Below, one piece after another: positions 1-10,952 of a stretch of 64,000 nt of DNA (the stretch's first letter is position 1; the number at the start of each line of letters is the position of its first letter). Both the position numbers and the translations under genes were made by a program. This DNA is from Trichuris trichiura. Its lineage: Eukaryota; Nematoda; Enoplea; Trichinellida; Trichuridae. The stretch is from contig JBAJFE010000030.1 of the NCBI GenBank assembly GCA_037903355.1, positions 62,001-126,000 of the forward strand, written 5' to 3'. The notes beneath the pieces are model-generated. The model was not told the origin of the DNA and did no database searches. It saw only the letters and a program-made list of their open reading frames with translations.

Positions 1-353
1 TACAAACGACATCCGGCCTCTCGTCTGGAGGAACCTTTATTTTATCGTTACTTGAGATTGAGCGCAATGAAAAAGAAGTTTTGAAGTACATTTTGAAGCC
101 TAATGTTTTTCTCAAATATTTGAAAAGATCGTCTATGCCGGTGAAGGAATAGGGCAAAACCACCGTAGGACCCTGTTCTTTTTAACGGCTCACCGTTGGG
201 GCGTTTGTCATGCGCTGTATAACAGATGACACTATTAGGGTAACCATTGGCGTAAAGGGTCCTTTTTATGTATCCGAATTCTCTGTCAAAAAACTCAGCG
301 TTACATATGCTCAATGTTCTGTCAATCATCCGACGGATGATATCAGTAAACAC
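1..353 (-). mobile_element. Penelope-like element fragment (end of reverse transcriptase region)
   Basis: Read on the minus strand, 353-48 gives a peptide with the pattern MIDRTLSIC, then FFDREFGYIKRTLYANGYP, then a frame continuing RTGSYGGFALFLH. This resembles the end of Penelope-like reverse transcriptases, where a conserved segment follows the RT (an 'R.L.IC' block, a 'L.YIK.TL..NGYP' block, then a 'PY..G' block). The copy is cut by the window edge, so the expected GIY-YIG endonuclease part would lie outside. No intact catalytic motif is visible. A non-LTR retrotransposon relic is the alternative. Confidence 0.5.
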
Positions 354-1138
354 CGATCGTGGACGATGAGAAGAGAAACGAAGATAGCAATCAGAGTGGG
401 TTGGTTTGCGATAGAACGTGGTCTATAATCTATTCTAGGATATGATAACAGAGCGTCGAGAAAAGATAGCCAATTCTTCTATTGCTATCTTCATTGGTTC
501 ATCCACGAACTGCCACAGGAGCAATGCAGTGTTGAACAAAACATTAAGAACAAATACACTGCAGGTTTATCAGCTGTAATGTGCGTTTCATGTAGAAGTG
601 TTATTTATGGAATCAATCCGCTTGTAACGATTATAAGAACTTGACTTTTGTTTAATATCTATCAGTTTTCGAGTCTCTCCTTATCCTGCCGGCAATTAAA
701 CAGAGAAGGGTGTGTACTCGTGAATAGCCATCAGTCTTATTCAGCAAACATTGCAAGCCACCAAATTCGAAGAGCGTGGAATATATTGACGAAAACTCCA
801 CTAGGAGATTTAGCATCTGCTTCACTGGGCGGAATATAGCGGAGTGCTTGACAAGGTGAGGTTTTGTCACTATGCCTTCTAGAAGTATATAATAAAATCA
901 GGGAAATCGAGCTTGCCAAGTTAAAATGCCATTTTATCAAAAAAACATTGCGTACTGAATAAAACACTCATATTACTTCGCAATAGTCGTGCAACTGCTG
1001 CGCACTATAACGAAAACGCACATGGAAGAACATTTAACACTGCTCTGTTCATGAAGAAGTAATGTACAATAAAATATAAAACACAGTTGAAGAATATTTG
1101 AACGGTTAGGTGCAAGTAGGTATATATTTTTGAATGGT
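354..1138. other. Intergenic, nothing recognised
   Basis: This is the 3' flank of the CWC22 gene. I see no convincing coding stretch, RNA gene or element end. The short open frames are AT-rich chance frames. Confidence 0.5.
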
Positions 1139-4100
1139 TTATTCTGAATGTTCAGCTTCAACGTGTTCGTTGGCAGCAGGAAGTTTGACAACCCTCTCTT
1201 TAGGGACATTCTTTAAATGCTCTCGCATGCCGATGCTAAAAGGTGACCAAATGAGGAAACAAAAAAGAAAAGACCTATACGCTTACGTCAAACCACCAAG
1301 TCCAATCGAAGTGTAAAAATTAATAGCAAATCTGGTGTTGTGGGGATGGTCGCGAGGAAATAATCCATCAAATGCAGCTTGCATGGTTCTTAAAATATAT
1401 AAGTACATAACATGAATTTTGCTATAACAGTACAACTTACGCGTCTTCAATCCTATCGAACAAACTTTGTAGGCCCATAAATTCTACGAGCTCATGGAAC
1501 AATATTTTGATGAATATTCGACTAGGAGATGTAGTGTCGGCTTCGGTGAGCCGAATACAATGAAGTGGCTAATAAGAATGAAATCTGATGATTAAATCAT
1601 CAAGAAATACTCACTACCATCCATGAAATTGAGTCTGTAAAAAAGAGGTGTGCAAACAGTCTAGCTGAGTTGCGCAACTTTGTTATTTCAAAACGGTGAA
1701 CTGCCAGGTACACATCTTTGAATAAGGACTCAAAGTGATGTTGATATTCTTGTTTCAGGCGACAAAAACGCTGCAAATAAAAAAACGCAGAAACTCAGCA
1801 GAACGCGAAAGAAAAAACATACCTCTGCCATCAAACCGAAAAACTTTTCATACGTGCGCTGCTGAGCGCAGCAATCCAAAATCATGTTGCAGAGTTCTGC
1901 TTCGTACCCCGGTTTAATATCCATTTTCAGCAACTTGTGAATCGCTTCTTGAAAGTCAAGGGAAGACTGGATAGTAAGATATACTGTGCGACGGAAGGTG
2001 ATGAGGTTAATTTCAGTGAGATCAGTTATTGCGTTCTGCCCAGCTGAAACATGCATCAATAACTTTACCGGAAATAGTAACTGCGGATGCTAAGCCAAAA
2101 AATCAAATATAGCAAACGCAGAGGCCATTCTATTAAGCATGAAACTTAAACATTCGCAACGATCCTATAGAGAATATGAGCCGTAAGCACTCTCTCATGA
2201 ACCTGATAACTTACATTTAAACACTGAGATTGCGATTTACCCAGAATTTTGGAGCAAAACGGAAATCTTGACTTTGTAAAAGCATTTTTGCTTTCACTTA
2301 AGGTCTCCATTTCGTTGCTCGTCTTCTCATAAACTTACAAGGTATCAAAGAAGAACAATGCTTAGAGCTTCTTCCACCGGAGAGACATTGGCAACAATAA
2401 TTAATGTGGACATACAAGCAAGTAAGCAAATGATCATATTCCTTTGCGATGAAGTTATACTAACGTATGAATCAGTAATTTTCCTTGAATATTATGTTCA
2501 GTTGTGTAGCTCAGCGTTCCACGCAAAGATGCAACGATTGGGGACGACAAATGCAATATGGCTGTTAGATCAAAAGAAAATGCTGAATGTCGAAATTTTC
2601 CGTTCTCATAATTTCAGTTCAAAGGACGTTCTACTACCCATCCCAATTCCGTCAGCGTTTACTAGATTAACATACAAACTGTAGTCATGACAAGTAAACA
2701 GCCCGATGAGGCAAGAGTTGACAGGGTTACTTATATCTATTACCTATACTCACAGCAGAAAACACTCTCAGAAAGCTTCGCTTAAATAAAGTTACCTTTA
2801 TCATGGATACAGTTGCCTTGCTAAACGAAACTCACGCGCCGGATATTCAGGAACATCGTTCGAATTAATGCAATGAGAAGCCTTACCTGTAGCTTGTTCA
2901 GTCTGTTTGTCAGTTTCTTCATCGCTTTTTTCTTCAAGTTCTTCTGTTTCAGACTCGGACTCCAAGATTTCTTAAAGGTGAAGAAACGGCTTAGAACGGC
3001 AAACAATATTGATAAGATAAATCAATCACCATTTCGAATATCTTCGTAAGCCTGTTCGTTTTTTTCGAACTCTGGGTCGTAACGGAATAAATCTGAAAGT
3101 TAAAGAGAAAGCTTGAACAAAAACAGTTAAGACACATACTTAATTCTTCTTGCAAATTCAGTTCAGAATCTAACGATACAGCATGCGTGATTTGGTCCTC
3201 CTCTTCGACTAAATCCAGCCCTTCCGCTATTGGAGGATTATTCTGCATAAGACACGAGAATCAGACAAGTTATTAAGAAATAAAGAAACGAACCACAAAC
3301 TTGTCCTTGCGGATTTGGAATAATACTTCGATCATAAATTGTACACGTGGATCAACTTCCGCTTCGTGTAATATTGAACGGAGTCGATCGAAAATGGCTG
3401 GAGGTTTACAAAATTAATTATCGGGGAAACAAATTTTTTATTCAATTATACCGTTCATTCCAACTGGAGAGAGATTACTCATCTTGGCACCACATTCTCT
3501 TAAAAACGCCACTGACAGTTCAACTGAATCGTCCGTCGGGATTTCCAAAAGAAGAGTAAGCAGTTCAAGTGCCAACACTTCATGAGCCTACGAAAGCAAA
3601 GAGACATTTCAAAATAAAGTATGAATGCGTACTCACGTACAACGCTAAAAGTAAATTACCACTGCGAGCAATTAAAGTAATTTTTTAACGCGATAGAAAT
3701 GGCAGACAGCTAAGAGTAGGAATGACACGCGAGAAGGGAATATATCTGCTCGGAAATTCGCAAAACATGACCTGATTTCAACGAATACAGGCAGCATAAT
3801 GTTAAAGCATCGTTCCGCTATTACTACTTGCATTTACAGTGCACTACCTTATCCTGTACTTTCACTCCTTTCCTTAATCAAAGGATATTTAAATATGCAA
3901 GCATTAAAAGACTAGTTTTACCTGCACCTAGTTCGAGTGGCAGTTCGTACCATATAAGACGGAAATTAAAAAAAAATAATATTAACGTAAGAGCTGCGTT
4001 AAAAGCACTAAGCAGCTTAAAACACGCTGAAGTACGAACATGAAGTTTAAAAGTCAATCATATTTTTGCATGCTACCTGGCAATTTTCGCAAAAAATACC

Positions 4101-7100
4101 GCTTAAACTCTAAGGTAAACATAAAATCGTACGAACACTTCACAGCTTTTTAGAGAAATGCTTGGGAAAGAATGCAGAAGCAGAGAACTCAAATTTCATA
4201 CATTCTATTATAACGGGCAGACTCACCACTTGCTGATTAATTAGATGAGCAATAAACTTTATTGATGGAACAGCAACGTCCCGATCATTTCTCTTGAAGG
4301 CTCGCTTGAACTGGCTCAGCAGGCGATGGAGCAGTAGTTCTCCAATTGCAGGAAACTATACAATCGAAAGTGAATAAGCGTAGCAAAAACTGAAGAGAGA
4401 CAGATGAACAATCCCACCTTAGAATTTACGACGGCAGCCAAAGCAGCCATAATAAAACTGTAAGGTTGAGCAAACGACTGGGCTTGCATGATAGCCCGTA
4501 CAAATATGCCCCTATGAACGACTGAACGTAGATATTAAAGCGCAGCAACGAAGGGCTACCTTCCGCGTATAAGATTTACTTTGAACAAATCCTCAATAAC
4601 CTGGATTATATTCGAAGCGTTCACTCTGTTCACAAGACCGTGAATGTGCTTTTTCAATTGATCCCAAGCGATACGCTGATACTCCTGACTGTAGAAGAAC
4701 ATACAGAATTAAGTTCGACAGTTGTTAACAGTGATACCTGTTTTTGTCCGTTATTGAAGCATGCATAGCTTTAAGCTTCATTGGTGGAATGTATGCGCCA
4801 CCAAGCTTTTCTTGATCCTTATTCTTAGAGTGCTTCTTTTCTATCCATTCTTTGAGATCAGAGTCTGCTTCGCTATTAATATCTGCCACTTTCTCCTCCA
4901 ACCTTGAAGGCAAATCCACTGGCAAATTCTTATCGCTACTGGTATCACTGAAGCCTTCATCTCTCCTGCGCCTTGGGTGTTCCTGTTGCAAAAATTCTTG
5001 ATTGTTACTCACTCTACTACGTTCTCCAAATTTTGTTTTCGGCGAAACGTTTAACTGGCTATGGCTTTCTTTTACGTCACTCACTGAGAGTCTTTTCCTT
5101 GAACGTTCTTCAGCCTTGGAACACGACTGATTTACACTTCGCTCCAGTACATCTTGCTGCAATGAATCTTGTCGCCTTTTGAAAGTTTTACTCTCACTAG
5201 GCCTTCGTGGTAGTTCTTTCGTTGACTCGAGAGGTGAATTTCTTCGACTGCGTCGCCTGTAATTTCTCCTCAATCCGTCACGAGTCTGGTTACTACCTGA
5301 TCGCTTCGTCAAGTTGGGGGATTTCTTAGCCTCTCTGTCTTTGTTGATACTTGATAACCCTTTTCCAGACCTGAATAGTTCACGCCTGCCTTCACTGCCG
5401 CTTCGTGAGGTGCTAGACTCAGCTGAAGAGTCACGTGATTTATTGGCAGTTTTTTTTCGTCCGCGTCTTCCGCAAAGCTTCACAGGCGATTTTATTGATT
5501 CCCTGCTGTCATTATCTCTCTTGACAAACGCCGGCTGTATTTCTTGCTGCTCACGTGTCTCACTTCGAGCATCAGGACTTTCTTGTCTCGTCAACCTTTC
5601 CTCCAAAGATGTACGTATATCATTTTCCCCTATTCTCTTTCCAACTTCGTGTCTTTCATTAGACGAAACGCGCGAAAGAAACAGCTGCTCGCTCCTTTCA
5701 GACTTTCGCCGGTGCGCCCTTGGTGACTTGCTTGGTCGGCCTAAACCCTCACTTTCACTCTGGGTGACTTTTCGCTTTCTAGAAAAAACATGATATCAAT
5801 CAATTTCTAAGTATCCTAAAAAAACTAAAATAATCTTAAGTAGACCAAATAGATTTTATCTGCGTAAAATGATCCCGTGAAGACAAATCAAAAGAGTTTA
5901 GCAACGCTGACCACTATTCAAAACAGCACCAGATTTCTGATTTCTCATGTTAGGCTGCTTCTTTTACGGATTGCATGTCCCGTTGAAAATTTTATTTCTA
6001 ATTTTCCCGGAGCTTTCGGGTCTGATGTTTCTGGTAATCGACCATACTCCTGCTGGAGGCATACCTATTCACTGCTATATACGGTAGGCCCGACGTATAC
6101 CTAATTTCGTATCCGCGGATTTGACCCAAAGCGAAATATCCAGGGAAACAGTGCTGTATATCAGTGTTGGGAGCGCTATGTGACTGAAGATAATGAGGAT
6201 AGGCTGCACGATAACGGCTTTACTTCGACAACTCCACGAATACTGACTGTAAAAGAACGTAAGGAAGAAAGAAGAAGAAACTTTCAGAGCTAGATAGTTC
6301 AGCCGTTAGATTGGCAGTGAGTTTCTAATGATTTTATTAATTGAAACGGAAATCGGCGCAGCATGCTGCGGCTGAATATTTACTAGTAAGTAGGCAGCTG
6401 TCAGTCCGAAAGCCGCTCGAAATAAAGCCGTCGGTAAAACTGTTGCCACGCAGAAAGTTAGTGTATCGAAGTTGTTGAAGTACCGCTGACCTTCACGTTG
6501 TTCATGGAATACATTTCAGAATTAACGAAGCTGAAGCCGCATTGCTGAAGTTCAACAGCATTAATTTGAGCCTTCATGCTAGCCTTGGCAATGCTAGCTA
6601 ATTAGCTTCCTTGAATTGCACGCCAGATTTCAGGAAGAAAATACAGATATACATTTCCCACAGGAAAAAGGAATTTTACACCAGAAAAACTCTGTGCCCT
6701 CAGTTACACTAGGAAACTGACCGAAAAAAATGGGGTAGCCCCCAGGTGGAGATGCCAGAGTGCAAAATAGAAGTGTCCTTGCGTAACAGTACCGGCTTTG
6801 AAGGTAAGACAGCTACTGACATGTAGCCTAACATTCCTTAATGCGTCCTTCACGGGGCAAAAACCGGGATTCTGGACACTATCCTGTTCATAAATCCATG
6901 GAGTAATGATTGCTAATCAACAAGACTTTGCCTTAAAGAGTTAGGTAACACTGTGATTATTTTTCCCAATGCAGACATTTCCTATCGCTGATTTTATTGA
7001 ATTGAGCGTGAAGTGTAAGGCTTCCTCGAAGAAGTGATTACGAGCAGTGGCCGCACAATCGTTGCTCAGCAACTCTCTCGTAATAGGCGGTCTAAACTGC

Positions 7101-8273
7101 ACGGTGGGGGCCGACGAAACTCTCTTCTCCAAGAGGAACATTCACGGTAGCACGGAGTATCTAATGCAATGGGCTTCCGGGGCGTTTGCCAAGAGACCGG
7201 AGAATCCTTTCTTATGCCCGTTACGCTCCGCAGAGCCAGACATTGGTACCACTCATCAGGCAGTACATGAGACCCGGTACTACGGCCGTGACTGACTGCT
7301 GGCAAGGGTATCACAGTCTATTTGGCGGTAATCACATTCAGTTGAGAGCGAATAATTCCACCAATTTCGTGCCTCCTGTGACAGGGGCGCACATGCTAAC
7401 TGTGGAATCCCTCTGGGTGCAAATGAAGCGGTCAAACAAGCTTCGGTGCGCCATGTACAGGAGCAAGATGGACTAGCGCCAGTGCGAGTTCATTTGGCGC
7501 CTGGAGTTATGCCCCAATGAAGACCCTTTTGACATAATCCTGAGAATATAGCGAGGCACCGGGCGCCACTGTGATTTAATTTGCATATTGACCGTTGTAA
7601 ATAAAACTGTTGTTATTCGTAACTTGCGATGATGAACGAGAAACCTACCACCGCCAAATTTCTGGAGTCCAGCGTAGTCCTCAGCCTTTCAGGAGCTTTG
7701 GGGAGGCAACAGCACTCCCTCATCGCATCCATTGGCTTCCAAAGCTCCCTTTAGAATTGTTCTACTGCATAGCACTTCACCCTGCTAGATAGTGGCAGCG
7801 GGCCTCTTTTACATCGTAACCGATAGTCTCGGCTTCGCAGCTTCCCATTCCTACCTTCTTATGACGCTTAGTTTGTTTTGATACTCAAATACTGTTAGTT
7901 ATTGCGAGAGGCAAACGTTGCACTACCAGGTGGGAATTTAATTTTTACAGAACCTATCTGCAATTTCAAAGCGTAAATATGGCTCATCTCTTCAAGTGAT
8001 TTTAAGCAAAGGTCATTTTTGGTTTTATCGAAAGAAATTAGCTTACCGAAGGCTGTGAGGCTCGTCATTGCTTAGTTTGTCGCTGTTTTTTTCGCTTTGA
8101 AAGCTGGAACCTTTGGAATTGTCAGACTTCCAATCAGAACGTTTCTTGCCAGTTCCTTTATTTTTAGCGTCACCAGGAACACGGATGCTTTGTTGGGTCT
8201 CATCTTCACCCAATTTGCTCCGTTCGTAAAGATCTCGGAAGCGTACAGGCGCATCTTTCTTCGGCCTACTCAT
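1139..8273 (-). CDS. CWC22: Pre-mRNA-splicing factor CWC22 (nucampholin), 15 exons
   Basis: Spliceosome component that, by family knowledge, escorts eIF4A3 into spliceosomes for exon-junction-complex deposition. Exons (descending): 8273-8047, 5778-4738, 4688-4560, 4511-4418, 4355-4227, 3587-3452, 3397-3294, 3242-3140, 3092-3030, 2970-2887, 2043-1823, 1770-1615, 1568-1441, 1388-1287, 1235-1139. All junctions keep frame; total 937 residues, stop TAA at 1141-1139. ATG at 8273 opens [12 protein letters not shown]. Residues about 77-405 (exon 2) are RS/RE/K-rich and disordered. GGAYIPP precedes the MIF4G domain (about 425-610), followed by [10 protein letters not shown], an acidic linker, and the MA3 domain (about 715-875, with [12 protein letters not shown] and [21 protein letters not shown]). 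A short tail follows MA3, whereas the vertebrate protein has a long RS-rich C-tail. Exon 7 uses a weak donor, GTTCGT. Intron 1 (2.3 kb) holds a Merlin relic. Confidence 0.93.
5961..6035 (-). mobile_element. Short Penelope-like/hammerhead-motif relic in CWC22 intron 1
   Basis: The minus strand shows GACCCGAAAGCTCCGGGAAAA, then after about 20 bases CAACGGGACA and ATCCGTAA. This matches the element at 53360-53506 (AAAAGCTCCGGAAAAG ... CAACGGGACA ... CTCCGTAA). The CTGANGA half of the motif is not preserved here. It lies in the sense orientation relative to CWC22. Confidence 0.35.
7030..7560 (+). mobile_element. Merlin (IS1016/ISXO2-like) transposase relic
   Basis: Two overlapping frames together read as an ISXO2-like DDE transposase: [12 protein letters not shown] (first catalytic D region), then by frameshift near 7190 [21 protein letters not shown] (second D), [20 protein letters not shown], and WVQMKRSNK. 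The tail [20 protein letters not shown] continues to about 7530. Frameshifts and a premature stop near 7475 show it is dead. It sits antisense inside CWC22 intron 1. The same family gives the relics at 19262-19505 and 20236-20475. Confidence 0.8.
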
Positions 8274-9200
8274 GCCACTTTTTTCAATTCCTTTACCCCT
8301 AAAAAAGCACACGAACATGTAGGTTTTACTAAGAAGGTTAGCAAGAGTGTTCTTGACGAAAAGTTGTAAATTCTAAATGGATAAACTAGACAACAAATTT
8401 CTTAGTCTTCTAATATAAAACAGCATGACTTTTATTAATACGAACTTTTTAAAGATTGAGCAGTTTCGGCAAGAGAACCCTAGTTTTATGGGGTTAACTG
8501 CTGCTCTTCTATGTTACTCAGTCGGCAGGAAGAAGAACGTTTCGATTGCACATGAATTAGAAAAAGCGGCACTTTCAGGACTAACACTGTTCCAACCTAT
8601 CCACCCGTACTATCATGCAGACGACTGGATAAGGTTAGCCCGAAAGTTCAATTTTTTTAATTCGCGTGAGATTATAAGTTTCCTACTTTTCACTTTGCAC
8701 AACCGAATAACATGATTAAGCCACAGTCAGCAATACGTGTTTCCAAAACGCAGCTTTTGGGCGAACATTCCCATTGTGACAGTTGGTTACGGATAATTCC
8801 TCTATTTTAAAGAGCTGTAACGACAGTGCCTGGATAGCATTAGCGCGTCTGCCAAAAAATTGTGCCCGAAACGATTGTAATCCGTACATTTCTTCGTACA
8901 AATTATGTGTATTGTTATGACGCACAAAAACGCCAAAAACATATATTGTTTTCACGGATTGCACGAACATTTACCCGGTAAAGAAGAAAAGTATAAGACT
9001 AAGTTTTCTTTGTCCAAGTTTACTCAGGGAAGAGATACCGTTGGAATTATAGAAAGCCGCAACTTTCGGGCGTTTCACCATTACTCGTCTCCAGAACTAA
9101 AAAACTTTTATATTCAGTTTTCGCTCATACTCGACGTTACCAACACAGTCTCTTGGTTACCGTTGACTAAGGGAGTTAGCGTGAGTTGCGCCTTACTCTG
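8274..9200. other. Start of the CWC22-GPD2 divergent spacer
   Basis: Between the CWC22 start codon and the first repeat. It should contain the CWC22 promoter and 5' UTR, but I cannot point to a specific element. The open frames at 8425-8715 (+) and 8905-9204 (+) show no family resemblance and no splice context I trust. Confidence 0.4.
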
Positions 9201-9300
9201 CTGACGACGGAACGAGAGCAGTTCCGAAACGTAAGGTATGCACATTGTTCTGTATTTTCTTTAACGATTTGCTCATCCATTCGTTGGTAGGGTATTTTGA
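9201..9300 (+). mobile_element. 5'-truncated miniature Penelope-like element
   Basis: Begins with CTGACGACGGAAC, a 7-base loop, then GTTCCGAAACG. It continues with TTCTGTATTTTCTTTAACG and TTTGCTCATCCATTCGTTGG, which matches the same part of the complete copy at 9610-9927. Neither inverted-repeat arm is complete and no target duplication is seen. Confidence 0.45.
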
Positions 9301-9609
9301 AGTTTACTTACAGATACATCCAACAGGCCAAACCCGTGAACCAGAAGACCAACTATGATATCAACTGCTCGTTAAAGTGCTCACCACCAACATCTCGGAA
9401 ACCTTAAGGGAAGTTGCAAACAAGGCAACCAAATCAATTGAAAAAACCATTTTGATTGCTAATAGGAAAGTAAAGGTGTGACTAGCAATTAATAAAATAA
9501 GGTGCTAATAATCAATAAAATAAGGTGCCACGAAAGAAAAATAAGTTAGCTGAAACGAGATCGCCTAATTTATTCCAGTGACAGGACTTAATTATCTAAA
9601 GTATCCAAG

Positions 9610-9927
9610 GGTCTTGAAGACGGGGTGCCTCTTAACGGGGCAATGGATTTTCATCACTACTTCGTACGGTATGCTTTCTTGCCCGTTGATGAGTTCTGAA
9701 ATTAAACCGAAGCAAATGCCCTACCAACGGATGGATGAGCAATTATTAAGGAAACCACCATCGCTGACGACGGGACAAGGTTAGTCCCGAAAGCTCCGAA
9801 CTGTTTAAGTACTTATTCTGTATTTTTCCTTAATAATTGCTCATCCATGTGTTGGTAGGGCATTTGCTTCGGTTTAATTTCAGAACCCATCAACGGGCAA
9901 GAAAACATACCGTACGAAGTAGTGATG
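9610..9927 (+). mobile_element. Miniature Penelope-like element with hammerhead-like motif
   Basis: Flanked by an 11-base direct repeat AAGTATCCAAG at 9599-9609 and 9928-9938. After about 40 bases comes the left inverted-repeat arm (about 9650-9753), then the CTGACGA...GAAAGCTC motif (9764-9796), then the right arm (about 9825-9927) ending exactly at the second direct repeat. The arms share GAAATTAAACCGAAGCAAATG-type sequence and the GGATGGATGAGCAATTATTAAGG block. The right part matches the 3' end of the Penelope-like copy near 47885-47960. Confidence 0.65.
9764..9796 (+). ncRNA. Hammerhead-ribozyme-like motif
   Basis: CTGACGA, one extra C, stem GGGAC / loop AAGGTTA / stem GTCCC, then GAAAGCTC. 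In hammerhead terms: core box 1, stem II of 5 pairs, core GAA, a one-pair stem III (A..U around GC), a possible cleavage after CUC, and a 3-base stem I (TCG before the motif with CGA after it). The unpaired C before stem II departs from the textbook core, so activity is uncertain. Confidence 0.4.
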
Positions 9928-9939
9928 AAGTATCCAAGA

Positions 9940-10952
9940 GAGTTGAAAAAACCGCAATTTACGTGGAGTAACTTAGTGTCTGATTCCTTTCTCTTAAATA
10001 TGGCAAGTTCTGAATGCATTCAACGAGCAAACATGTAAAACTCGCATGAAGAACGAACGAAAATCCTACTCGTACGTCCTAACGATCAGCTAGGTAAAGT
10101 ACTTGTAAAATGCTAAAGACCATACCACTCAGACTTTCTATTCATGATTCGATAAGTGCCGCTCTTTCGAGACCTTGCAACCAACAAATTCCAGTACTTC
10201 GAACGAAACGATTCCGGCTAGACGAGTTTATCCAGTAAAGCGATAGCTGCTTGAAGTGCTGTCAACAAAGCAAGCAAAAGTTGAGCTGAGAACATACATA
10301 AAGGAATAAGCATGTTAATTTTACCGATAAAATATTTTATTACCTTCTTCCCAAACAGAAAGTTCAGGACAGGTTTACCCTGGGTGCAGACTAAAGGTAT
10401 TCTAAACTCTTGCCGAAGGAGGAGAGTAATTACAATACAGTATGCTAAACTACACTCAAGTACAGGTGAATAAAACTTGGAAACCAATAAACCTTACTTT
10501 CCAATCATTCAGCTGGATGAGGCGTGCTTATTCCGTAGCGACTGCGGTCTTGTTCAGTGCGTTTACCAACTGTAAATGTAGTTTAAATGCGTGCAGCATG
10601 CCTTTTTCGTCTGTACTTTGTTTTTGTGCCTTGTGTCGGGATGTTCATTACCGTTAGTTATGTTGCCATACTCTTAGATCTTACTCGTCGTTCGTTTTTC
10701 TTACATAACTGCTGCTGTTACATTGAAGTTACAATTCTTTGAGACTAAACAAAGTGTTTTAAAGCGTTACTTTCCCATTTTGTGTTTCTTAGAATGCCAA
10801 GGTATTTTGCAGCCGTAGTCTCCTATTAGACCCGTCATTAACGATACGCTTTGTTTCAGAACGATGCTATCACTAGTTTGAAAGGATCTTACATTCCGTG
10901 ATTAACGTTCGAGCTATCAGTTCTGCTGCAAGAAAAAAGAGCTTTATCTTTC
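9940..10952. other. Upstream region of the GPD2 gene, nothing recognised
   Basis: Holds the presumed promoter and 5' UTR of the downstream dehydrogenase gene. No repeat with boundaries, RNA gene or coding homology was recognised. Confidence 0.4.

Noticed and set aside
5314..5793. A 159-residue open frame on the plus strand
   Set aside because: It is the antisense shadow of CWC22 exon 2, whose RS-rich codons keep the complementary frame open.
8425..8715. A 96-residue plus-strand frame just upstream of CWC22
   Set aside because: No similarity to known families, no Kozak or splice evidence; length is expected by chance in AT-rich DNA.
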